In this document: positions 1 through 6,124 of the stretch, one piece after another
How positions within the stretch are numbered: position 1 is the first letter of the stretch
Layout: the number at the start of each line of letters is the position of its first letter
From: Alphaproteobacteria bacterium WMHbin7
GTDB taxonomy: Bacteria > Pseudomonadota > Alphaproteobacteria > Rhodospirillales > WMHbin7
Length of the DNA: 64,000 nt
Reading direction: 5' to 3'
Assembly (NCBI GenBank): GCA_002753155.1
Contig: PDZW01000001.1
Location: forward strand, 62,001-126,000
Made by a program: the position numbers and the translations under genes
Notes under the pieces: generated by a model
Database searches by the model: none
Seen by the model: the letters and a program-made list of their open reading frames with translations, nothing else
What the model was told of the DNA's origin: nothing

Positions 1-480
1 GCCGCCGGGGCCTCTCTGCTGGTCACCCATACCGCCGCCCATCATGCCCTGACCGCCTTGCGGTCCCATTTGGCCTTGTCCCTGGCCTTGCATGCCCTGG
101 CCCAAGCCTTGGGGTGGAGGCGGGGGCATCTGGCCCATCTGGCCTTGTCCGCCCGTCATGCCCTGTCCGCCTTGCGGACCCATCATGCCCTGGCCTTGCG
201 GTCCCATCATTCCTTGCCCGCCTTGCGGTCCCATCTGGCCTTGTCCGCCCATCATGCCCTGACCTTGTCCCATGCCCTGGGGAGGCGGGGGCATCTGGCC
301 CATCTGGCCTTGTCCCATCATGCCCTGACCTTGCATGCCCTGGGGAGGCGGTCCCATCATACCCTGACCCTGCATGCCTTGCGGGGGTGGTCCCATCATG
401 CCCTGACCGCCTTGCGGTCCCATCTGGCCTTGACCTTGCCCCATCATGCCCTGGCCCTTTTGCCCCATCTGCCCCATGGG
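1..480. repeat. Imperfect tandem coding repeats (QGM units)
   Basis: The DNA repeats short related blocks such as CCGCCTTGCGGTCCCAT and CATCATGCCCTG many times with varying order. They encode the Gly-Gln-Met-Met-Gly units of the minus-strand protein. Such arrays can expand or contract by slippage. Confidence 0.7.
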
Positions 481-564
481 AGGCTGCTGGCCCTGGCCTT
501 GCTGGGCAAAGGCTTGTGGCGTCAAGGCAAGGGCGGCGGCACAGATCACGAGGCTGCGAAGCAT
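1..564 (-). CDS. Secreted Gln/Gly/Met-rich low-complexity protein (3' end outside window)
   Basis: Reading leftward from an ATG at 564, the frame stays open for 188 codons to the window edge, so the C-terminus is missing. A strong ribosome binding site (AAAGGAGGT) lies just upstream. The first 24 residues look like a signal peptide ending in an Ala-Phe-Ala type cleavage site before QQGQG. The rest is built almost entirely of Gly, Gln, Met and Pro in imperfect units such as GPQGGQGMMG, PPPQGMQGQGMMG and GQMGQMPPPP. There is no Cys and hardly any charge. I recognise no family; Met-rich exported proteins sometimes bind copper and low-complexity ones can be structural, but neither is shown here. 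It is probably the second gene of an operon with the charged protein at 610-1014, 45 bases upstream. Confidence 0.7.
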   Translation of the reverse strand, partial: MLRSLVICAAALALTPQAFAQQGQGQQPPMGQMGQKGQGMMGQGQGQMGPQGGQGMMGPPPQGMQGQGMMGPPPQGMQGQGMMGQGQMGQMPPPPQGMGQGQGMMGGQGQMGPQGGQGMMGPQGQGMMGPQGGQGMTGGQGQMGQMPPPPPQGLGQGMQGQGQGQMGPQGGQGMMGGGMGDQQRGPGG

Positions 565-609
565 GGGACCTCCTTTGGGCGGTTGGTCTTTGGGCGTTCG
601 ACCGCTAGA

Positions 610-1014
610 TTACCTGTTTTTCTCGCGCTTTTCACTGCGCATCTCGCGCATCTCGCCGCGCTTTTCGCGCAGTTCCTTGGCCTTGGGCTCGGGTCGGCCA
701 TCGCGCTTGTCGCGCTTATCGTCACGCATGTCCTTGCGGTCGTCCTTCAGGTCCTTCCTGGCGTCGCGCATGTCTTTGCGGTCCTGCTTCAACTCGTCTC
801 GATACTGGGCGGCACCTTCCTTGTCGCCTTCCTTCAGGGCGTCGCGCCGGGCCTTGCGGTCCTCGATCGCTTCCTTGTGGGCGTCGCGGATGTCCTGGCG
901 GTCCTGGCGCAATTGCTGGCGGTCGTTCTGCATTTGCTGGTTCTGGCCTTGGGCCAGGGCCAGCGTCGGCGTGGCGAACAGGACGGCGGCAAGAAGGGCT
1001 GTTTTCTGGTTCAT
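610..1014 (-). CDS. Secreted highly charged Asp/Arg/Lys repeat protein
   Basis: A 134-residue protein with a clear signal peptide (positively charged start, hydrophobic core, cleavage near LALA-QG at residue 22). The mature part is almost all Asp, Glu, Arg, Lys, Gln and Met in recurring units like DRKDMRD, DRQDIRD and KDLKDDRKD. This predicts one long charged helix or coiled coil, with a very basic tail from about residue 100. I recognise no family. It is the first gene of a likely two-gene operon with the QGM-rich secreted protein; the composition contrast (highly charged versus almost uncharged) suggests they may act together in the periplasm or outside the cell, which is inference only. 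A GGAG motif lies about 10 bases before the ATG. Confidence 0.7.
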   Translation of the reverse strand: MNQKTALLAAVLFATPTLALAQGQNQQMQNDRQQLRQDRQDIRDAHKEAIEDRKARRDALKEGDKEGAAQYRDELKQDRKDMRDARKDLKDDRKDMRDDKRDKRDGRPEPKAKELREKRGEMREMRSEKREKNR

Positions 1015-1123
1015 GGCTGAAACACTCCGAAGAAGGAACGATGAGAGGCAGTAAACCCTGGAAACATGGCAAAAATGAGCTGTTGATTATGGCGATTTTG
1101 CCTCAGATCGTCCGTGACGGGCA

Positions 1124-1744
1124 TCACCAGCAGCGTTTCCAGGGCCCCAGATCCAGGTGGAGGTGATCCTTGTGATCGTAGTCCGAGGACGGGGTCAGAA
1201 CCAGATGAAAGATATCGCAAGCCCCCTTGGCGGCCTTGCGCAGATAGGTGGTGCGGGCTGTCTTGCCCCGCCAGTCGTCGCGAATTTTCAGAATCGTTCC
1301 ATCGCCAAGCTCGATCGCCCAAAGATCGATGGCCCGGCCCAGCCCATGCTGGCTGATCCGTTTGCCGTCGCGCTGGTTGCGGCAATCATAGGCCCCGACG
1401 TGATGGATGGTGCGCACGGATTGCCCCAAATATTCCTTGGCCATGGGGCGAAGAACGGCGGAATCGAATCGGGCCAGGGCCAGGGCGGTGGGGCAGCTCA
1501 TGGTGGCGGGGCGGTTAAGCCCCGAGGCAAGCCGTTGAAGTTCAACAGCATTCGCCACCTGACAGCCGTCGGGGGTCGAGATATCGGTCAGTTCGCGGAA
1601 ACGGGCGCCACTGGCTCTAAGATCGGCCAGACATTGCGCCGGATCGGGTTTGGGAATGGGCGCGCGCGTCCCGGTTTCGGGAGCCACCAGGGCGCAGCCG
1701 CCAAGAAGGAACAAAAGAAGCAGAGTAAGAGCGCCCCTCAACAT
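1124..1744 (-). CDS. Extensin-like C-terminal domain lipoprotein
   Basis: A 206-residue protein with a lipoprotein signal (lipobox LLGGC, lipidated Cys17). The body matches the extensin-like family of proteobacteria, whose fold resembles D-Ala-D-Ala carboxypeptidase/LAS metallopeptidases. The expected metal-site residues are visible: SQHGLGRAID (His133, Asp140) and DHLHLD (His194, His196). It probably acts on peptidoglycan in the periplasm, anchored to a membrane, but the substrate is unproven for the family. Four further cysteines (38, 61, 84, 121) and Cys176 could form disulfides. It stands alone, divergent from the phosphoesterase at 1809, with about 65 bases between them. Confidence 0.8.
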   Translation of the reverse strand: MLRGALTLLLLFLLGGCALVAPETGTRAPIPKPDPAQCLADLRASGARFRELTDISTPDGCQVANAVELQRLASGLNRPATMSCPTALALARFDSAVLRPMAKEYLGQSVRTIHHVGAYDCRNQRDGKRISQHGLGRAIDLWAIELGDGTILKIRDDWRGKTARTTYLRKAAKGACDIFHLVLTPSSDYDHKDHLHLDLGPWKRCW

Positions 1745-1808
1745 CTAGCCATTGTGATCGATTTGTTGTAAATCCACAACTTGTTGATATACCTCATCGA
1801 GGCTTTCC

Positions 1809-2543
1809 TTGTTCCTGGCCCAGCTTTCCGATTTTCATCTCTCATCGGCCCAACCCGAGCGCCTTGACCGTCTGGAACAGACGCTCGATCTGCTGCTCAC
1901 CCTCGATCCGGCCCCGGCCTGTCTGCTGATTACCGGCGACGTGGCGGATCGGGGCGAGCCCGCCATGTATGTACAGGCGGCAAGGCAATTGGCCCGTCTG
2001 CCCATGCCGGTCTTTGTGGTGCCGGGCAATCGGGATTGGACCGAACCCTTCAGCCAGTCCCTGGCGCCTTGGTGCGGCAAGCCCCTGAACGGATTTCTCA
2101 ATCTGAGCGGCGAGGCGGGGCCTTTGCGCCTGATCGGGCTGGACAGCCGCAGGCTGGGCAGCCAGTTGGGGCAGTTCTCAGCCCAGAGCCAGGCCTGGCT
2201 GGAGGCGTGTCTGCAACAAGAGCCGGATCGGCCCACTCTGATTTTTCTGCACCATCCGCCCTTTAAAACGAAACTGCGCAACGGCAGCATCGGCCATCAG
2301 ATCGAGCATGTGGAAGCGTTCGAGGAATGCTTGCGCCGCCACCCCCAGGTCGTTCATGTGGCTTGCGGCCATCTGCATGGCATCTATGCCGCACCCGTGG
2401 CGGGGATATTGGCGACCTCGGCCCTCTCGGTGGCCTATCAGGGCATCGTCGAGCATCGGCATGGCGACGAGGGCATGGACCTGCGCCCAGTGATCACGCT
2501 GCATTATTGGCGCGATGGACGACTGATCAGCCGGTTAGGGTGA
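1809..2543 (+). CDS. Metallophosphoesterase, CpdA/class III phosphodiesterase type
   Basis: A 244-residue calcineurin-like phosphoesterase. The metal-binding blocks are in order: DFH (Asp8, His10), GDVAD (Asp44), GNRD (Asn74), LHHPPF and CGHLHG. The layout and length fit the CpdA group, which hydrolyses cyclic AMP or other phosphodiesters in the cytoplasm. The GNHD block usual in the family reads GNRD here, so the catalytic His is replaced by Arg75; the substrate should not be assumed. The best start is a TTG at 1809 (MFLAQLSDFH) with GAGG a few bases upstream; there is no earlier ATG in frame with the motif. Confidence 0.75.
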   Translation: MFLAQLSDFHLSSAQPERLDRLEQTLDLLLTLDPAPACLLITGDVADRGEPAMYVQAARQLARLPMPVFVVPGNRDWTEPFSQSLAPWCGKPLNGFLNLSGEAGPLRLIGLDSRRLGSQLGQFSAQSQAWLEACLQQEPDRPTLIFLHHPPFKTKLRNGSIGHQIEHVEAFEECLRRHPQVVHVACGHLHGIYAAPVAGILATSALSVAYQGIVEHRHGDEGMDLRPVITLHYWRDGRLISRLG

Positions 2544-2594
2544 TGAAGATGCCGCCGATCGCATAAGTGATGGCGTATATACTATCATCCGGGG

Positions 2595-3036
2595 ATGCTT
2601 CCTTTTCCCACCGTCCTGGATACCAACGTGTTTGTCGGCGCTCTGATGGGCGATGCCGTGGCCAATCGAAGTGTTCTCAGGCATTGCCTTGAGGGGGGGG
2701 CTTGCCCTTTTGATGGGCGTGGCGTTGTTTGCCGAATATGAAAGTCTGCTGGCCCGACGAAACTTGTTTCGTAAATGTGCTTTGAACGAAGATGAGCGGT
2801 ACGCATTGTTGGATGCTTTCATAAGCTGTTGCCAATGGGTGCCCGTATACTATCTCTGGCGACCGAACTTACCGGATGAGGCTGATAATCATCTGGTTGA
2901 ATTGGCAGCGGCGGGTGGGGCTCGGATTATCGTAACCAACAATGTCCGTGATTTTGTTGGCGAGCAAATGCGCTTCCTGGGCATCGAGGCCATGACGCCG
3001 GGGGCGTTCCTGAAGCATTTGGAGGGATTGCGATGA
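2595..3036 (+). pseudogene. PIN-domain toxin, frameshifted at a G8 run
   Basis: The frame starting at ATG 2595 encodes the N-terminus of a PIN RNase (VLDTNVFVGALMG) but runs into a stop at about 2741. A second frame from about 2698 encodes the rest (LFAEYESLLARR, LPDEADNHL, TNNVRDF) to the stop at 3036. The two halves join if one G is removed from the eight-G run at 2693-2700, giving a 146-residue protein with all four acidic PIN residues (LDTN, AEYE, DEAD, VRDF). The gene is therefore broken as read, or the run is slippery or misread. It overlaps the RHH antitoxin gene by ATGA. An ATG at 2653 could only make a fragment lacking the first catalytic Asp. Confidence 0.8.
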
Positions 3037-3248
3037 AAACCATGACCATCCGCTTGCCTGACGACAAGCATGATCGTCTGAAAAGCCTGGCTTCGCGCCG
3101 TGGGGTCAGCTTGAACAAATTGTTCGAGGAGTTCTCGACCGTCGCTTTAACGGAATTCGACGCGGAGAATCGTTTCAGGATTCGCGCAGCGCGAGGCGAT
3201 AAGAAGAAGGGGTTGGCTCTTCTGGACAGGTTGGATAAGGCTTCATGA
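3033..3248 (+). CDS. Ribbon-helix-helix antitoxin (CopG/HicB-like), partner of PIN toxin
   Basis: A 71-residue protein beginning MKTMTIRLPDDKHDRLKSLA, the typical beta strand plus helix of an RHH DNA-binding domain, followed by a second helix (GVSLNKLFEEFSTVAL) and a basic tail. Proteins of this kind pair with PIN-family toxins, bind the toxin with the C-terminal tail and repress their own operon. Its ATG overlaps the toxin stop (ATGA at 3033-3036), so translation is coupled to the toxin frame. Toxin-first order is less common but known. Because the toxin is frameshifted in this sequence, the antitoxin may be a relic. Confidence 0.75.
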   Translation: MKTMTIRLPDDKHDRLKSLASRRGVSLNKLFEEFSTVALTEFDAENRFRIRAARGDKKKGLALLDRLDKAS

Positions 3249-3264
3249 GCGCAAGGATGAGCGC

Positions 3265-4053
3265 CTAAAAAGCCCCCCGCATCAAATCCAGCGTGGCGTC
3301 CGGCGCTTCGCTCATCATCATATGGCCCGAACTCGGGATGGTCTCGGCCCGTGCGTTCTTGATCAGCCCCGCCAATTCCCGCCCGCCCTTGGCCGGCGTC
3401 ATCAGGTCGCTGTCACCCAAGATAAGAAGCGTGGGGCAGGTGATCCTGCCAGCCGCCTCGAGAGCGCCCTTGTAATCGTTACAAGCGGTCAGGCCCGCAA
3501 AGATCACCCCCGGTTTCGAACGCGCGATCAGGTGGTGCGCTTGGCCCAGCATCCACTGGCCTGGCAGGCGATTCCCGCCGAAGTGATGGGGGCGGGCGAA
3601 GCTCCACGATGTCATGCAGCGGATGACCTCGTCCGTGCCCTCTTTGGCCGAGGCCAGCATGTCGGGATGCACAGGCATACGGGCTGCCACCCCCAGCAAG
3701 ATCAGGCGCAGGATGCGTTCGGGGGCTTTCCCTGCTGTCTCCAGGGCGATCAGGGCGCCCAGGCTGTGCCCGGCCAGCGCCACCTGTTTCAGCTTTGCCG
3801 CATCCAGGAAACGAAGCAGCCAGCCTGCATAGGCTTCCACGCTGGAAAAGGCCGTGCCTTCGCTTCTGCCATGGCCGGGCAGATCGATCGCCAGCACATT
3901 CTGTCCGTGATGCGCTAGAAAGCGGGCCTGAAGGGCCCAGACCGTATGGTCCATGCCAGCCCCGTGCAGCAGGATCAGGCTTGGCTTGGCCGGATCGAAG
4001 GGAACGCCGCCGGTGGCGGCAAAGACCCGATGTCCATCGATGCTGAAATCCAT
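3265..4053 (-). CDS. Alpha/beta hydrolase
   Basis: A 262-residue alpha/beta hydrolase fold protein. Visible features are the oxyanion region LLHGAGMD, the nucleophile elbow AGHSLGA (Ser97), a late acid in LGDSD and the catalytic His in SSGHMMM. The substrate cannot be told from sequence. The start chosen is the ATG at 4053, one base after the stop of metY; a longer frame to 4233 would overlap metY. It is the last gene of the minus-strand run higB-higA-metY-hydrolase, so it is likely co-transcribed and translationally coupled with metY. It is too short and generic to be called a homoserine acyltransferase (MetX). Confidence 0.75.
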   Translation of the reverse strand: MDFSIDGHRVFAATGGVPFDPAKPSLILLHGAGMDHTVWALQARFLAHHGQNVLAIDLPGHGRSEGTAFSSVEAYAGWLLRFLDAAKLKQVALAGHSLGALIALETAGKAPERILRLILLGVAARMPVHPDMLASAKEGTDEVIRCMTSWSFARPHHFGGNRLPGQWMLGQAHHLIARSKPGVIFAGLTACNDYKGALEAAGRITCPTLLILGDSDLMTPAKGGRELAGLIKNARAETIPSSGHMMMSEAPDATLDLMRGAF

Positions 4054-4054
4054 T

Positions 4055-5356
4055 TCAGCCCCCTTTGCTTGCAGCATGAAGGGCCTGGGCCAGATCCTCG
4101 ACCAGATCGCGTTCGTCCTCAAGGCCCACCGACAGGCGGATAAGGTCTTCGCCGATACCGGCTGCTGCCAGGGCTTGGGCATCCATTTGCTGATGGGTCG
4201 TGCTGGCCGGATGGATGGCCAGCGATTTCGCATCGCCGATATTGGCCAGATGCGAAAAGACCTTCAGTTTCTCGATGAAGGTGGCGGCGGCTTTCCTGCC
4301 GCCCTTGATGCCGAAGGTAACGATGGCCGTAGACCCTTTGGGGTAGAGTTCCTGTGCCCGGTCGTGATCAGGGTGTTCGGGCAGATCGGGCGAATTGACC
4401 CAGGCCACCCCGGGCGCCGTTTCAAGAAACCGCACCATCTGGCGGGCATTGTGGATGTGGCGGGCCATGCGCAGCGGCAGGGTCTCGATGCCTTGCAACA
4501 GGTGAAAGGCGGTGGTGGGGCTCATCGAGGCCCCGAAATCGCGCAAGCCCTCGGCCCTGGCCCGCATAATGAAGGCGGCAGGACCGAACTCTTCAGCGAA
4601 ATCAAGACCGTGATAACCCGCATAAGGCTCGGTCAGGGTGGGGAATTTGGCCGCCTGCGCTTCCCAGTCGAAGCTGCCACCGTCGATCAGGATGCCGCCG
4701 ATGGCAACGCCATGCCCGCCCAGATATTTCGTGGCCGAATGCATCACAATGTCGGCCCCCAGGGCGATGGGCTGGCCCAGATAGGGCGTGGTGAAGGTGG
4801 CGTCGATCATCAGGGGCAGGCCAGCTTCGTGCGCCATTTGGGCAATCTTCGGGATATCCAACACTTCCAGATTGGGATTTCCCACGGTTTCCGCGAAAAT
4901 CAGGCGTGTTTCCGGGCGAATGGCGGATTTGAAGGCGTTTGCGTCCCTGGGATCGACGAAACTGGCGGTGATGCCGAAGCGGGGCAGGGTGAGAGCCAAC
5001 AGATTGTAACTGCCGCCGTAAAGAGCGCGCGAAGCGACGATGTGCCCGCCAGAGCCCATCAGGGTGACGATGGCCAGATGCAGGGCGGCCTGGCCCGAGG
5101 CGGTGGCGACGGCGCCGACACCACCCTCCAGAGCGCTCAAACGCTCCTCCAGCACGGAAACGGTGGGGTTCGAAATGCGCGAATAGATGTGACCGGCGCG
5201 TTCCAGGTTGAACAGAGAGGCGGCGTGGTCGGTGCTTTTGAAGACGTAGGAGGTGGTTTGATAGATCGGCACCGCCCGGGAACCATGTTCCGGATCAGGC
5301 TGTTGGCCCGCATGCAGGGCCAGCGTGTCGAACCGGATATGTTTGGGATCGGCCAT
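4055..5356 (-). CDS. metY: O-acetylhomoserine aminocarboxypropyltransferase (sulfhydrylase)
   Basis: A 433-residue PLP enzyme of the Cys/Met metabolism family, with full family length. The PLP lysine lies in SATKYLGGHG (Lys210), preceded by the PLP-ring Asp in MIDATFTTPYLGQP. The sequence style (FDTLALHAGQQPDPEHGSRA, GYHGLDFAEEFG) fits O-acetylhomoserine sulfhydrylase, which makes homocysteine from sulfide and O-acetylhomoserine in methionine synthesis. The start at 5356 is preferred because GGAGT lies 7 bases upstream; a GTG at 5374 would overlap higA. It starts 14 bases after the higA stop, so it appears to be read from the higBA promoter. Confidence 0.85.
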   Translation of the reverse strand: MADPKHIRFDTLALHAGQQPDPEHGSRAVPIYQTTSYVFKSTDHAASLFNLERAGHIYSRISNPTVSVLEERLSALEGGVGAVATASGQAALHLAIVTLMGSGGHIVASRALYGGSYNLLALTLPRFGITASFVDPRDANAFKSAIRPETRLIFAETVGNPNLEVLDIPKIAQMAHEAGLPLMIDATFTTPYLGQPIALGADIVMHSATKYLGGHGVAIGGILIDGGSFDWEAQAAKFPTLTEPYAGYHGLDFAEEFGPAAFIMRARAEGLRDFGASMSPTTAFHLLQGIETLPLRMARHIHNARQMVRFLETAPGVAWVNSPDLPEHPDHDRAQELYPKGSTAIVTFGIKGGRKAAATFIEKLKVFSHLANIGDAKSLAIHPASTTHQQMDAQALAAAGIGEDLIRLSVGLEDERDLVEDLAQALHAASKGG

Positions 5357-5370
5357 GGGATGACTCCGCT

Positions 5371-5691
5371 TCACGCCGCGCGAGGGATGATCGAAGCCAG
5401 TTCGCCCTCGATCGAGCGCCGACGTTCCATCAGATCGAAATCGGCCTGCAGGCCGAGGAAGAATCCCTCCGAGACCCCGAAATACCGGGTCAGGCGCAGA
5501 TCTGTATCGGCAGAGATGGCGCGCCTGGCATGGACGATCTCGTTGATGCGCCGAGGCGGCACGCCGATGGCTCGGGCCAGGGCGTTCTGGCTGATGGCCA
5601 GGGGAGTCAGAAACTCTTCTTGCAGAATGGTTCCCGGATGGGGGTTGGCCAGAAGCCGTCCCTTAGGCGTGGTAATCGACGATTTCGACAT
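5371..5691 (-). CDS. higA: HigA-family antitoxin (XRE helix-turn-helix)
   Basis: A 106-residue antitoxin of the HigA/VapI group: an N-terminal NPHPGTILQEEFLTPL block followed by a helix-turn-helix (ISQNALARAIGVPPRRINEIV) and RYFGVSEGFFLGLQADFDL, as in family members. It binds and neutralises HigB and represses the operon. The start at 5691 (MSKSS) lies inside the end of higB, an overlap of 29 bases; a start at 5718 would extend the overlap. It is followed within 14 bases by metY on the same strand, an unusual placement for a toxin-antitoxin locus. Confidence 0.85.
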   Translation of the reverse strand: MSKSSITTPKGRLLANPHPGTILQEEFLTPLAISQNALARAIGVPPRRINEIVHARRAISADTDLRLTRYFGVSEGFFLGLQADFDLMERRRSIEGELASIIPRAA

Positions 5692-5947
5692 GACCGGGGC
5701 CTCCTTCATCCCATTCAAAACAGATGCGCCATTGATCGTTGATTCTGACCGAGTGCTGTCCCTGGCGATCGCCCTTCAATCGTTCAAGCCGGTTTCCTGG
5801 AGGTGCTCTAAGATCATCCAGCCGACGGGCCTGATTGAGAAGACGCAGCTTGCGCAAGGCCGTATCCTGGATGTCTGGCGGCAGTCGGCGGCTTTGAACG
5901 CCCCGCCAGATCAACGCGGTTTCCGTGCAGGCAAAGGACAAAATCAT
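5663..5947 (-). CDS. higB: HigB-family mRNA interferase toxin
   Basis: A 94-residue RelE-superfamily toxin. The blocks SRRLPPDIQ, LRKLRLLNQA, PPGNRLERLKGDRQGQHS and RINDQWRICFEW are the hallmarks of the HigB/GraT group, which cuts mRNA on the ribosome. The start is the ATG at 5947, chosen because family proteins begin this way (MILSF). It is the first gene of the higB-higA-metY-hydrolase run, and a palindrome sits 25 bases upstream. The protein looks intact. Confidence 0.85.
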   Translation of the reverse strand: MILSFACTETALIWRGVQSRRLPPDIQDTALRKLRLLNQARRLDDLRAPPGNRLERLKGDRQGQHSVRINDQWRICFEWDEGGPGHVEIVDYHA

Positions 5948-5971
5948 GCTAAAGTCTACCCAGAGACGATC

Positions 5972-5990
5972 TATAACGCAACACGTTATA
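5972..5990. promoter_or_regulatory. Inverted repeat, likely HigA operator
   Basis: A perfect 7-base inverted repeat (TATAACG, 5-base spacer, CGTTATA) lies just upstream of higB. Its position fits autoregulation by HigA. It also lies about 135 bases before gltB on the other strand, so it could affect a divergent promoter. HigA binding is inferred. Confidence 0.55.
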
Positions 5991-6124
5991 TGTTGATTTA
6001 TCCCGCATTTCTGCCCTGCGAAAAATAGGGCTGGAAAGCTGTCCAATATTTTGTAAAAAGGACGGCTTGTTCCGGTAACTGCCATGTGTGATACCCGGCG
6101 ACTTGCCATAAGCCGCCCGTTAGG

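Noticed and set aside
1-480. Repeated blocks that could suggest a CRISPR array
   Set aside because: The repeats are irregular in length with no unique spacers, and they encode an in-frame repeat protein with signal peptide on the minus strand.
58-1020. Long plus-strand frame of 320 codons rich in His, Leu and Ala
   Set aside because: It is the antisense shadow of two minus-strand genes with clear signal peptides and ribosome binding sites.
3953-6028. 691-codon plus-strand frame over metY and higBA
   Set aside because: Antisense to metY, higA and higB, which have unmistakable family motifs; it has no recognisable domain.
5991-6124. Sigma-54 promoter for gltBD
   Set aside because: No GG-N10-GC element with TGGCAC/TTGCA similarity was found; only a vague AT-rich stretch is seen.
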